From assembly GCF_003002925.1 (NCBI RefSeq), contig NZ_PVTK01000001.1, forward strand, positions 868,001 through 932,000: DNA of 64,000 nucleotides, read 5' to 3'. Made by a program: the position numbers and the translations under genes. This DNA is from Vreelandella songnenensis. GTDB taxonomy: Bacteria > Pseudomonadota > Gammaproteobacteria > Pseudomonadales > Halomonadaceae. This document shows positions 7,848 through 16,792 of the stretch, piece after piece (the first letter of the stretch is position 1; each line of letters opens with the position of its first letter). A model generated the notes under the pieces. It was not told where the DNA came from and did no database searches. It saw only the letters and a program-made list of their open reading frames with translations.

Positions 7848-9599
7848 ATGACGACACCTGCCGCCTGCTATCATTGCAAAAGCGCCGTGCCTGCCGGTGC
7901 CCCCTGGCAGATTACGCTGGATAGCGTGTCTTACCCGGTGTGCTGCCCGGGGTGCGAAGCCGTGGCCAATGCCATCGTGCAGGGCGGGCTCGAGCACTAC
8001 TACCGACAGCGCACCGAACCGCCCGAAAAGCCCGCCACGCAAGCTGTGAAGCGCAATCTCTGGACGCACTTTGATCTGCCCGAATACCAGCACTGGGTCA
8101 GCCTCGAACCGGCAACCGGCAAGGCAAGTGCGACGCTGGCCGTCGAGGGGATTACCTGCAACGCCTGCGCCTGGCTTATCGAGCACCGCTTGAACGCGCT
8201 TCCCGGCATTGCTGCCAGCGCCGTGGATCTGGCCCACCACCGCCTTGTGGTCAGCTGGCACCCCGAAACGCTCCAACCGTCGACATTGATGGGGGAGCTT
8301 GCCGCCATCGGCTATAGCGCTCTGCCCTATATGCCAGTCCCCGCCCAGGCACGCCTTGAAGCATGCATGCGCCAGACGGCCAGGCGGCTGACCGTGGCGA
8401 CAGCGAGCCTTGCGGGCATCGCAGCGCTGGCGCTTTATCCGCTTTTGGACGGGCCTGGGAGTGGCGGCTCAACGCTTCTTGCCGGGCTGACCTTGGCGCT
8501 GGCCAGCGCGTCAATGCTCGCCGCCGCGCCCTTCTTTTTCCAGGCGCTTGGCGATCTAAAGCGCCGCCAACTGGGCCTGATGGTGCCCGTCAGCCTGGCA
8601 CTGACAAGCGCCTACCTGGCCGAGGGCTATGTGATTCTGCACGGCAGCGGGCATTACGCAGGCGCTATCGCCCTGCTGGTGGCGCTCTTACTGCTTGGAC
8701 GCTACGTTGCGCTTCGCAACACTGTAAACGCCGCCGGACAGCGGGCGCTGCCCGCCTTTGCCACGCGGCTCGAAGGCGCGGATGAAGCTCGCGAGCGCCT
8801 GATACCCGTCGCCGCGCTGCTAGTCGGCGATTGCATCAAGGTGGCGCCCGGCCAGCGCCTGCCCGCTGACGGCACCATCATTCGGGGCGAATCCAGCCTG
8901 GATACCTCGCGCCTGACCGGTGAGCCGCTGCCGGCCGCTTGCCGGGCGGGCGATGAGGCGCTGTGCGGTGCACTCAACCTGGAGAACCCGCTGGTCATCA
9001 AGGTATCTCGCGCCGCCGACCAGGCGCGCGCGGCCTGCATCAACCGCCATCTTCAGGCCAACTGGCGCGCGCGGCACCTGGGCGCGACAAGTGCGCCTTA
9101 CATGCACGCCTGGGTGCTGGGGTTGCTGATATCAACGGCCGTCATTGCAGGGCTTTCATGGGACGCCCCCCAGGCCATCGATGCGCCCGTTGCCATGCTG
9201 ATGGCGGGCAGCCCGTTTGCCCTGGCTCTGGCCACGCCGCTGGCCCTGGTGGCCGGGTTCAAGCAGCTTGGCAGGCGCGGGGTATGGGTTACCCGCCCCC
9301 ACGCGCTGCTTACACTGGCGCGTGCTGCACCTATCACCGCGCCTCCGGATGTCTCGCTGCTTAGCCCTCGCGCAGGGCGCCTCGATGAAGCCGTGGCGAT
9401 GGCGCGCTTTACCCAGCGCTGCGTGCAACAAAACCGCTACATTGCGCTTGGAATGACGCTTGTGCTGGTACTTCTGGCCGCACTGGGCCAGCTTTCCCCC
9501 TTGGGTGCCGTGATGGGCAGTGCCGTCAGTGCGCTGATGGTGATCGCCAACACGCAGCGGCGGCTGGGCCGCCCCACTTTTCCCACAGGTAGCCTATGA
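7848..9599 (+). CDS. CcoI/FixI-like P-type ATPase relative lacking the catalytic P and N domains
   Basis: A 583-residue membrane protein related to CcoI, the copper P1B-ATPase that supplies cbb3 oxidase. Present: the N-terminal cysteine region (C8, C10, C32, C33, C36), a heavy-metal domain with CNACAW (C104, C107), helices on both sides of an actuator domain with LTGEPLP near 354, and the final two helices. Absent: the DKTG phosphorylation motif and the whole P and N domains; the chain runs from TRPHALLTLARA straight to ADVSLLS-like sequence (PDVSLLSPR) before the last helices. The membrane CPC metal site reads SPF near 454. The frame is uninterrupted. It probably cannot hydrolyse ATP and may be a metal-binding or assembly partner. 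The start could instead be GTG 7833. Confidence 0.82.
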   Translation: MTTPAACYHCKSAVPAGAPWQITLDSVSYPVCCPGCEAVANAIVQGGLEHYYRQRTEPPEKPATQAVKRNLWTHFDLPEYQHWVSLEPATGKASATLAVEGITCNACAWLIEHRLNALPGIAASAVDLAHHRLVVSWHPETLQPSTLMGELAAIGYSALPYMPVPAQARLEACMRQTARRLTVATASLAGIAALALYPLLDGPGSGGSTLLAGLTLALASASMLAAAPFFFQALGDLKRRQLGLMVPVSLALTSAYLAEGYVILHGSGHYAGAIALLVALLLLGRYVALRNTVNAAGQRALPAFATRLEGADEARERLIPVAALLVGDCIKVAPGQRLPADGTIIRGESSLDTSRLTGEPLPAACRAGDEALCGALNLENPLVIKVSRAADQARAACINRHLQANWRARHLGATSAPYMHAWVLGLLISTAVIAGLSWDAPQAIDAPVAMLMAGSPFALALATPLALVAGFKQLGRRGVWVTRPHALLTLARAAPITAPPDVSLLSPRAGRLDEAVAMARFTQRCVQQNRYIALGMTLVLVLLAALGQLSPLGAVMGSAVSALMVIANTQRRLGRPTFPTGSL

Positions 9600-10381
9600 A
9601 CCCAACCGGGCTTGATCTTCCGCCGCTGATGGCCGCCTTTGTGTTTGGTCTTTTGGGGGGCGCTCATTGCATCGGCATGTGCGGCGGCATCATGAGCGCG
9701 CTGAGCTTTGCCGTGCCGCCCAGCATGCGCCGCCCCGGGCGCATGGCGGGCCTGCTGCTTGGCTATAACCTGGGGCGTATTGCAAGCTATATGGCAGCAG
9801 GCGCCCTGGTGGCCGCGCTGGGCACGCTGATATCGCTGGCCCCGCTCGCCCGCCAGATACTGCAGGGCCTGGCGGCAGTGATGCTGATTCTCATGGCGCT
9901 GTATATCGCCAACTGGTGGAAGGGACTATTGGGCATTGAAGCCCTGGGCAAGCGCCTGTGGCGCTACCTAGAGCCGGTCGGTCGGCGGCTGATGCCGGTG
10001 GTTCACCTGCCCCAGGCGTTTGCATTGGGGGCTATCTGGGGCTGGCTGCCCTGCGGCCTGGTCTACGCCATGCTGGCCTGGAGCCTGGCGATTGCCGAAC
10101 CGCTTCAAGGGGCACTACTGATGGGCGCCTTTGGCCTCGGCACGCTGCCAGCGCTTCTGGCCACCGGGCTTGCGGCCCGCAAGCTGGGTGGCCTGATTCG
10201 CCATCCAGCCACGCGTACCCTGGCGGCACTGATAATCATCGCCTTTGCGCTATGGCAGCTGTGGACGCTGAACGCTCACTCGGGCGAACACTCCCAGGGG
10301 CACTCAGCACCCGCCACGCCTTCACACTCACATTCACATTCACATTCGCCACCATATTCGCCCTCCCACCCCATTCATTGA
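9596..10381 (+). CDS. TauE/SafE-like (DsbD/CcdA-type) membrane protein with His-rich tail
   Basis: A 261-residue polytopic membrane protein with about six helices, of the sulfite exporter TauE/SafE or cytochrome-biogenesis type commonly found after ccoS in cbb3 loci. Conserved cysteines sit in GGAHCIGMCGG near the N-terminus and in WLPCGLVYAML in the middle, as in CcdA/DsbD-type domains. The C-terminal tail is rich in Ser-His repeats, suggesting metal binding. The start codon overlaps the preceding stop (ATGA), so it is translationally coupled to the CcoI-like gene. Its transported substrate is not known. Confidence 0.82.
   Translation: MNPTGLDLPPLMAAFVFGLLGGAHCIGMCGGIMSALSFAVPPSMRRPGRMAGLLLGYNLGRIASYMAAGALVAALGTLISLAPLARQILQGLAAVMLILMALYIANWWKGLLGIEALGKRLWRYLEPVGRRLMPVVHLPQAFALGAIWGWLPCGLVYAMLAWSLAIAEPLQGALLMGAFGLGTLPALLATGLAARKLGGLIRHPATRTLAALIIIAFALWQLWTLNAHSGEHSQGHSAPATPSHSHSHSHSPPYSPSHPIH
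10322..10345 (+). repeat. TCACAT hexamer tandem repeat in the His-rich tail
   Basis: Four tandem hexamers, one TCACAC then three perfect TCACAT, within the 3' end of the TauE/SafE-like gene. In frame they encode alternating Ser and His. The unit length keeps the frame on gain or loss, so tail length may vary between strains. Confidence 0.8.
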
Positions 10382-10461
10382 TGTAGCGCAACACTTCAGG
10401 GCACCGGCTCGTTTAGTCTTGCAACAAGTTCTAAACGTATCAGCTACCGGAGGCGTTCCTC

Positions 10462-11889
10462 ATGCCCGTGCGTGCCCCTGTTGCCTCCCTATCTGCCCTG
10501 GGTGCCAGCCAGCCGATTCCCCATTGGGACGCCGCCCTGCTGCGCCGCTACGACAAGAGCGGCCCGCGCTATACCTCTTACCCCACAGCGCTGGCCTTTC
10601 ATGAACGCTTCACGGCGGATGACACCATTCAAGCGCTGGAGCGCAGCAACCGGTACGGCCGCCCGCTCTCGCTGTATGTTCACGTGCCGTTCTGTCGCAA
10701 GATCTGCTTTTACTGCGCCTGCAACAAGATTGCCACCAAGAACACCTCGCTGGCTGAGCCCTATCTTTCGCGACTTGACCGGGAAATGGTGCTGACGGCC
10801 CGCCACCTGGACACCTCACGCCCGGTCAAGCAACTGCACTGGGGCGGCGGTACACCAACCTTTCTCTCGCTTTCACAGATGGGCGACCTGATCGACCGCC
10901 TGGACGCCCGGTTCGGGCTTTCAAGCGATGCTGACCGCGATTACGCCATTGAAATCGACCCGCGCGAGGCGGATGTCTTTACCCTGCGTCACCTGCAGTC
11001 GTTAGGCTTCAACCGCTTGAGCCTGGGCGTTCAGGACTTGAGCCCACAGGTACAGAAAGCGATCAATCGTCATCAACCCCGTGTGCTGACCGAAACGCTG
11101 ATGGATGAAGCCCACCGGCTGGGCTTTCGCTCGCTGAACCTGGATCTTATCTACGGCCTGCCCTTTCAGACCGAAAGAAGTTTCGCCGACACCCTGGCGC
11201 AGGTGATCGAGTTGAGTCCGGCGCGCCTGTCGGTGTTCAACTACGCGCATATGCCGGAACGCTTCAAGCCCCAGCGGCGCATCAAGGAGGACGATTTGCC
11301 AGGAGCCGAGGAGAAGCTTTCAATTCTGCGCACCACGATCGAGATGCTCACGGCGGCGGGCTATGTGCATATCGGCATGGATCACTTCGCCAAACCCGGT
11401 GACAGTCTGGCGGTTGCCCAGGCCAACGGCACTCTGCAGCGCAACTTTCAGGGTTACTCGAGCCACGCCCAGTGCGATCTGATCGGCCTCGGGGTTTCCG
11501 CCATCTCGCGCATCGACGATGTGTATGCCCAGAACCCGTCAAGCCTCGGCAGCTATGAAGACGCCTTGGATCAAGGTCGACTAGCCACGCTAAAAGGGGT
11601 GCGTTTAAATAAGGATGATCTAATACGAGCGGACGTCATCGAGCGGTTGATGTGCGATATGCACCTTGATCTGGGCGCCGTGAGCCAGCGCTGGAACATT
11701 GAAGCGGCCGACTATTTTGCCGGCGCAATGGCAACACTGCGCACCGCCGAGCAGGACGGGCTAATTACCTGGCAGGGTGATACGCTAAGCACCACCCCCA
11801 TGGGGCGGCTATTGATCCGCCATCTGGCCATGGCGTTTGATGGCTATCTGCCTGGGCAGTCGGGTTCGCGCTATTCACGCATTGTCTAG
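10462..11889 (+). CDS. hemN: Oxygen-independent coproporphyrinogen III oxidase HemN
   Basis: Radical-SAM enzyme that decarboxylates coproporphyrinogen III to protoporphyrinogen IX during anaerobic or microaerobic heme synthesis. It has 475 residues; E. coli HemN has 457, and the extra length is at the N-terminus. The [4Fe-4S] motif is CRKICFYCAC (C78, C82, C85), with the HemN-specific fourth cysteine at 87. HWGGGTPT and the C-terminal HemN domain (FADYFAG...GRLLIRH) are also clear. The start has GGAGG upstream. Placement next to the Anr-type gene matches Pseudomonas cbb3 loci, although I saw no TTGAT-N4-ATCAA site in its short leader. Confidence 0.96.
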   Translation: MPVRAPVASLSALGASQPIPHWDAALLRRYDKSGPRYTSYPTALAFHERFTADDTIQALERSNRYGRPLSLYVHVPFCRKICFYCACNKIATKNTSLAEPYLSRLDREMVLTARHLDTSRPVKQLHWGGGTPTFLSLSQMGDLIDRLDARFGLSSDADRDYAIEIDPREADVFTLRHLQSLGFNRLSLGVQDLSPQVQKAINRHQPRVLTETLMDEAHRLGFRSLNLDLIYGLPFQTERSFADTLAQVIELSPARLSVFNYAHMPERFKPQRRIKEDDLPGAEEKLSILRTTIEMLTAAGYVHIGMDHFAKPGDSLAVAQANGTLQRNFQGYSSHAQCDLIGLGVSAISRIDDVYAQNPSSLGSYEDALDQGRLATLKGVRLNKDDLIRADVIERLMCDMHLDLGAVSQRWNIEAADYFAGAMATLRTAEQDGLITWQGDTLSTTPMGRLLIRHLAMAFDGYLPGQSGSRYSRIV

Positions 11890-11939
11890 CGCCCTGAACG
11901 CACTGATATTTACTGGGGCACAAGAACAGGGAGAGATGT

Positions 11940-12692
11940 ATGTCACTACCGGCAAGCCAACGCCGATCGCTTCTTCAGGAAGCCCGCTGCCAGACCTGCA
12001 GCCTGAGCTCGCTGTGCCTGCCGCTCGCGCTGGAGCTGGAGGACATGGGGCAGTTCGATGCCATCATTCGCCGCCGGGCGCCGTTGAAAAAAGGCGAGCC
12101 GCTGTTTCGCCAGGGTGATCGTTTTACCAGCGTGTACGCGGTGCGCTCGGGTAGCCTGAAGCAGATCACCAGCGAAGGTAATGGCAACGATCAGTTGACC
12201 AACTTCTTTCTGCCCAGCGAGCTCGTTGGCCTGGACGGGATTGACGAAGAGCACTACCCCGGCAGCGTCATCGCGCTTGAAACCACGACCATCTGCGAGA
12301 TCCCGTTCGACCAGCTGGATACGCTTTCAGAAGAGTTGCCGGAGCTGCGTGGCCAGCTCTACCGCAGCATGAGCAAGGAGCTTCGCGACGACCGGCGCAT
12401 GATGCGCCTACTCTCGCGCAAGACCGCCGACCAGCGGCTGGCAAGCTTTTTACTCACGCTATCCGAGCGCTTTCGGCGTCGCGGCTACTCGCCCTACAGT
12501 TTCAGGCTCTCCATGGCGCGGGCGGATATCGGCAACTATCTGGGGCTGGCCGTCGAGACGGTCAGCCGCATTCTGAGCCGTTTTCAGCAGCAGAAGGTAG
12601 TGGCCGTTTCCGGCCGGGAGGTCAACATTCTCGACATGCAACGCCTTGTGGCGTTGAGTGAAGAGGACGATCAGACGATCACTTCACGTTAA
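11940..12692 (+). CDS. anr: Anr/FNR-type oxygen-responsive transcriptional regulator
   Basis: A 250-residue CRP/FNR-superfamily regulator that senses oxygen with a [4Fe-4S] cluster. The four cluster cysteines are visible: C17, C20 and C26 in [10 protein letters not shown], and C119 in TICEIP. A cyclic-nucleotide-like beta roll follows, then a DNA-recognition helix in the form [10 protein letters not shown] near residue 207, with the E-SR arrangement of the FNR type. GGGAG lies upstream of the ATG. Its tail overlaps the tail of ttcA by 14 bases. It is the expected regulator of microaerobic genes such as hemN. Confidence 0.94.
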   Translation: MSLPASQRRSLLQEARCQTCSLSSLCLPLALELEDMGQFDAIIRRRAPLKKGEPLFRQGDRFTSVYAVRSGSLKQITSEGNGNDQLTNFFLPSELVGLDGIDEEHYPGSVIALETTTICEIPFDQLDTLSEELPELRGQLYRSMSKELRDDRRMMRLLSRKTADQRLASFLLTLSERFRRRGYSPYSFRLSMARADIGNYLGLAVETVSRILSRFQQQKVVAVSGREVNILDMQRLVALSEEDDQTITSR

Positions 12693-13590
12693 ACGCCTGA
12701 ATACGTCCACTCATCAGCTCGGCCTGCTTGGCTTCAAGGCCTGCAAAGTCAAACAGCTCACGGTCGGCCAGCTGCGAAGGGGCGACATTGGTCACCGCCT
12801 TGAACATGCTTTCAAGGCGGCCTGGGTGTTTCTTGTCCCACTCGGCGAGCATCTCCTTGACGACCTGGCGCTGCAGGTTGGGCTGCGAGCCACACAGGTT
12901 GCAGGGGATGATCGGGAACTCCATCAGCCGCGAAAACTCGGCAATATCCGCTTCCTTGCAGTAGGCCAGCGGGCGAATCACGATGTTCTTGCCGTCGTCG
13001 GAAAGCAGCTTGGGCGGCATTGCCTTCAGGGTGCCGCCAAAGAACATGTTCAGGAACATGGTTTCCAGAATGTCTTCGCGGTGATGGCCAAGAGCAATCT
13101 TGTTGGCGCCGATCTCTTCGGCAAAGCCGTAGAGCGAGCCGCGCCGTAACCGTGAACACAGCGCGCAGGTGGTCTTGCCTTCCGGGGTCTTCTCTTTCAC
13201 CACCGAGTAGGTATCGCGCTCCAGAATGTGGTACTCCACGCCCAGCGCGTCCAGGTAGCGCGGCAGCACGTGCTCGGGAAAACCGGGCTGTTTCTGATCC
13301 ATGTTGACCGCTACCAGGGAAAAATTCACCGGCGCGTTGCGCTGCAGATTGCGCAGAATCTCGAGCATCGTGTAGCTGTCTTTACCACCGGACAGGCAGA
13401 CCATGACCCGGTCGCCTTCATTGATCATCTGATAGTCGATGATGGCGTTACCCACTTCGCGCCGCAGCCGCTTTTGCAACTTGTTGAATTCACGCTTTTG
13501 TTTGGCATCAACAGCGTCCTGCTGGCTGTCAGGGCCAGCCGTTGGCGCAACCGTTGCCGTGGCGGGGTCAAAATGATCAATGTGTTGCAT
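12679..13590 (-). CDS. ttcA: tRNA 2-thiocytidine biosynthesis protein TtcA
   Basis: ATP-dependent enzyme that thiolates cytidine 32 in tRNA using a [4Fe-4S] cluster. The PP-loop [12 protein letters not shown] is intact, and the cluster cysteines sit in [10 protein letters not shown] and [10 protein letters not shown] chose ATG 13590, giving 303 residues; a GTG at 13653 is in frame but adds 21 residues with no conserved sequence, and neither start has a strong ribosome-binding site. Converges with anr, as in several gammaproteobacteria. Confidence 0.95.
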   Translation of the reverse strand: MQHIDHFDPATATVAPTAGPDSQQDAVDAKQKREFNKLQKRLRREVGNAIIDYQMINEGDRVMVCLSGGKDSYTMLEILRNLQRNAPVNFSLVAVNMDQKQPGFPEHVLPRYLDALGVEYHILERDTYSVVKEKTPEGKTTCALCSRLRRGSLYGFAEEIGANKIALGHHREDILETMFLNMFFGGTLKAMPPKLLSDDGKNIVIRPLAYCKEADIAEFSRLMEFPIIPCNLCGSQPNLQRQVVKEMLAEWDKKHPGRLESMFKAVTNVAPSQLADRELFDFAGLEAKQAELMSGRIQAFNVK

Positions 13591-13689
13591 GGTATAAGCA
13601 CTGCCAATGGTAGAAGGAGCAGCGGCTATTCTAACAACACTCCCTGCATTCACCCAACTGGCAAACTCACGCCCTTCAAGCGGAAGATA

Positions 13690-14340
13690 CTAACCAGATT
13701 GGGCCATATCACGCTGCAGGCGCATATACAAAAGCGCGCTGGCGGCCGCCTTGCCAAGCAGCCCGCGTGCGGCAATCGTGGGAATCTGCCAGCACGCCAG
13801 TGCCTCGGGAAACTGGCAGGAGGACTCGACCAGCGGATGCCGGCGGCGTAGCTGGCGCTGATGCAGCCTCGCCACATCCACTTGAGCATTGGGCAGCCCG
13901 AAGCCCAGGTGGACTCTGAAGGCGCTGTTGAGCATTGCCAGCTGCTGCTCCAGCTGCCAACCGATCAATGGTCGGTTGCCGATGAACTCCGCCAACCCTT
14001 TCAGCGCCTGGGCGCTGAAGCGTAACGTGGTCTGGGTATCATAAAGCTCTTGATGACGGCGCACGGTCTTGCCACACGCGGTCTCGGCGTCGGCGAAGGT
14101 CGCCACCCATGCATGGCTCAACTGAATGTGCTGCTGATTCATCACTACCGCGGCGATGCTGAGCACCGGCGCAGGCCCCGGTGTTACCTGACAGGCCAAA
14201 GCGACGAGCTCCTCGCCCATGTAGGGCTGAAAAAGCCAGGCATAGGGCGAGTTGGCGTAGCGGCGGCGATCCCTTTCGCGCTTGAACAACAGGCGCAGCG
14301 AGCGCCCCAGGAGTGCGGCGTATCTATCGATTCCGCTCAT
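13690..14340 (-). CDS. DnaQ-fold exonuclease-like protein with lost catalytic residues
   Basis: A 216-residue protein in the position occupied by a DEDD 3'-5' exonuclease beside cNMP/CBS/DUF294 genes in Pseudomonas. The fold pattern is recognisable (residues 46-67 and 120-138), but the active site is not. The ExoI stretch reads VALACQVTP where VALDxExTG is expected, the ExoII stretch reads LEQQLAML where EFDLAML is expected, and the ExoIII stretch near 192-199 lacks the His and Asp. It therefore looks catalytically inactive while remaining a clean frame. Its ATG overlaps the stop of the DUF294 gene (ATGA), indicating coupled translation. Family placement is inferred from context and weak similarity. 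Confidence 0.68.
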   Translation of the reverse strand: MSGIDRYAALLGRSLRLLFKRERDRRRYANSPYAWLFQPYMGEELVALACQVTPGPAPVLSIAAVVMNQQHIQLSHAWVATFADAETACGKTVRRHQELYDTQTTLRFSAQALKGLAEFIGNRPLIGWQLEQQLAMLNSAFRVHLGFGLPNAQVDVARLHQRQLRRRHPLVESSCQFPEALACWQIPTIAARGLLGKAAASALLYMRLQRDMAQSG

Positions 14341-16151
14341 GAGTACTCTAGGTGGTAGCGGTGGGAAAGATGCTGCTTGAAATCCTTCACGATATGCAGC
14401 GATTCACGCAGCAGATCGCGCTCAAGCGATGAAAGCTCCTGAACGATGACACGATTGGAGTGCGCATCGTTGATCTCCTGGCTGCCCAACTGCTGCTTGA
14501 GGCGCAGTTCGGTAAAAAGAGAAAGTGCTTCACCCAGGTCGTCGGCCACACGGCGCTCGAGGCGGCCGTCATCGGCCAGCGCTTCCAGACGGCCAAGCGT
14601 CGAGGTCACGCCGATACGTCGTTCAAGCGCCATGGTGCGCACGCCGTGAACGATGGGAAAAATGCCTCCCTTCTTGATATCGATGCCGTGCTGAGGCTTT
14701 TTAAGCGAGCCAAACAGGGTGAGCGGCGTAGAGAAGCGCAGCGCCGTGCGGGCCAGGTAGGAGAGCAGTATCTCGTCGCGGGCGCAGTGCTCGAACAGCG
14801 CTTCGCGGACGCTTTCCAGCAGCCGCGGGTTGCCCGCCACGGCGTGGGCGTCCAGCAGGATGGCAAGCTTCATGAGGCTGTCGCCATCACGCACGCTGGC
14901 CCACTGGATGATACTGTTTTTCCACTGGCTGACGCTTGCCACCCACTGCGGGTTGGACACCATGATGTTGCCTGGGCACGGCGGATAGCCCAGGCGTATC
15001 AGCGTATCCGTGAGGCGCTGCATGTCGCCTGACACATCAGGCCACGGCGCGTCATCGTCAAGAATCAGCCCGTTGTCCTGATCGGTTTTCAGAATCTGCT
15101 CGCCGCGCCCTTCGCTGCCCATCACCATCAGGCAGCTGTGCGAGTGATGCGTCTCATTGACGGTAAACTCCCACGCCTTGTTCATGATGCGGCCATTGAG
15201 CGCGGCCAGCAGATCCATGGCAAAACGCAGCTTGACCCCTTGTGCCATCAGCGCCCGAACCAGCTCCGGCGTGCGCTGGCTGGCAACCGCCAGGGTATCC
15301 AGGTCATTGGCCTGCTCTACCTGCAGGCTGACCACATAGCTTCGGCTGGAGAAGTAGCTCAGCACATCGGTGAGTTCGACCACACCTTTCAAACTGGCCT
15401 GCTCCATGACCACCACGCGCGTCACCTTGTGCCGAGTCATCAGCACCAGGGCCTCAAAGAGGTATTGGACAGGCGTCACCGTGACCAGGGAAAAGTGTGC
15501 GACCTGATCGACCGGCGTTTCCTGAGTAAAACCTTCAACCACCAGGCCATTGAGCAGGTCGGTCTTGGTAACCATGCCAAGCTTGCCCCGGGTTTCGACC
15601 AGAAGGCTGTCGGCGTGGCTGTCGTTGAGCTTTCTGACGGCGTCGGCAATGCTGCCCTGGGCATCCATCAGCAGGGGTTCACGCATGCACTCGCCCACGC
15701 TTGCCAGCATGAAGCCCGCCATGGTGACGCCCCCCTCGGCACGCTTTTCGGTCAACAAGCGCGCCTTGTGCGCCAGCGATTGACGGAAAAACTGCTCGAA
15801 CGGCGGATACTGACGGCACAGCTGGAGAAACAGCGCACGCGGCAAGAGGTAGCAAAGGCACTCCTGTTCGGCCTGAAAGCGGTAGCGGCTCTTGCCATTC
15901 AAGATGCTGATGGCCCCGAACAGATCTCCGGCGGTGTAGTGACCCAGCCGGGCGCTGGCGGCGGGCAGCGTGGGGTCAATCTCAGCCACGTCGCCCTTGT
16001 GCACCAGAAATACATGCTCCCCCTTTTCCCCCGTTTCCAGGATGATGCTGTCGCGCTCGAAATAGGCCAGGTCCATGCTGCGGCGAACATGGTCGCGCCC
16101 TTCGTCATCGAGCAACGTAAACGGCAGCTGGGACAGATCGACATCAACCAT
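14337..16151 (-). CDS. cNMP-binding / CBS-pair / DUF294 nucleotidyltransferase-like protein
   Basis: A 604-residue signalling protein. Domains in order: a cyclic-nucleotide-binding-like domain (about 10-140), a CBS pair (about 150-280), a DUF294 nucleotidyltransferase-like domain related to GlnD (about 310-450, containing MGSEGRGEQILKTDQDNGL with the G-S and DxD pattern), and a helical DUF294 C-terminal domain. In this family the pair of DUF294 protein and exonuclease-like partner usually sits next to an acetate-type symporter, as here. The start at ATG 16151 is chosen because sequence upstream looks non-conserved; it lacks a clear ribosome-binding site. Function is not experimentally defined. 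Confidence 0.9.
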   Translation of the reverse strand: MVDVDLSQLPFTLLDDEGRDHVRRSMDLAYFERDSIILETGEKGEHVFLVHKGDVAEIDPTLPAASARLGHYTAGDLFGAISILNGKSRYRFQAEQECLCYLLPRALFLQLCRQYPPFEQFFRQSLAHKARLLTEKRAEGGVTMAGFMLASVGECMREPLLMDAQGSIADAVRKLNDSHADSLLVETRGKLGMVTKTDLLNGLVVEGFTQETPVDQVAHFSLVTVTPVQYLFEALVLMTRHKVTRVVVMEQASLKGVVELTDVLSYFSSRSYVVSLQVEQANDLDTLAVASQRTPELVRALMAQGVKLRFAMDLLAALNGRIMNKAWEFTVNETHHSHSCLMVMGSEGRGEQILKTDQDNGLILDDDAPWPDVSGDMQRLTDTLIRLGYPPCPGNIMVSNPQWVASVSQWKNSIIQWASVRDGDSLMKLAILLDAHAVAGNPRLLESVREALFEHCARDEILLSYLARTALRFSTPLTLFGSLKKPQHGIDIKKGGIFPIVHGVRTMALERRIGVTSTLGRLEALADDGRLERRVADDLGEALSLFTELRLKQQLGSQEINDAHSNRVIVQELSSLERDLLRESLHIVKDFKQHLSHRYHLEYS

Positions 16152-16792
16152 GGGGCAAACATCCGTTAGGTCGCTTGTTATTGTTAAATGGAAAATCACT
16201 CTGCCTGGCGATGTCAGGCAACTGACCATGCTTAATAAAACTTATGCCAAGATGAAGCAGAAACGAAATGCTTAACCAGAAGACTCACTAATTCGCTTGT
16301 TAGCCTTGACCACCCATACTTTGGGATATGCTGCCAACGTCGACACTACGTTTGGATTAACGACTAAAGTCGTGGTTTATTGACTTTATATATGTATATT
16401 CCTCACTTTATTCAAAGTAGCAAACAATATCGCTTAACCAAACCCTAGACCATGGTTCAAGTGACTGTCGCCCACCCTATGGAAAACGAAAAACCTCTTT
16501 TATTACAGAAGGATTAAAACCTTCCATACGCTTGCACGATTCGTGATACCAAAGTCTGGGATTATTTTTTAGCTATTATTGTCCAGTATTAACACGGTAT
16601 GATTCAGGAAAATCACATAGGGGACGCGCAAACTTTCCCTGATATTAAAAGTGATCATTCAACCAAGCGGAAACCCAAAATAATCGATAACTAAGAGCTA
16701 AGTGGTTTTTTGGCGTGCGGTTACCCTGACATGCCAAATGCTACTCCTGGTGAACTTTCCAAACCTTAAAAACACAAGTGGAGAGCAACACA
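16152..16792. promoter_or_regulatory. 641-bp AT-rich intergenic region upstream of the symporter operon
   Basis: No credible gene was found. The region is clearly more AT-rich than its surroundings and separates two divergent units. Visible elements are an inverted repeat CGACT-AA-AGTCG at 16361-16372, a TAGGGGA heptamer at 16618-16624 resembling the repeat units upstream of acs, and CCCTAG/CCCTAT at 16443 and 16475 on the opposite strand. It probably holds the regulatory sites of the symporter genes. No single promoter could be assigned with confidence. Confidence 0.45.

Noticed and set aside
7848-9599. Frameshifted or degraded pseudogene explanation for the CcoI-like gene
   Set aside because: The frame is open throughout, flanking domains are well preserved and the next gene is coupled to it. 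A clean domain loss fits better than decay.
10382-10461. Possible FNR/Anr box in front of hemN
   Set aside because: No TTGAT-N4-ATCAA or near match was found in the short leader, despite the neighbouring anr.
16306-16332. TTGACC...TATGCT as a promoter upstream of the symporter operon
   Set aside because: The spacer is only 15 bases and it is about 460 bases from the gene; other sites are equally plausible.
16595-16619. TATGA...TCACA as a CRP site upstream of the symporter
   Set aside because: The half-sites are 10 bases apart instead of 6, so the pattern does not fit.
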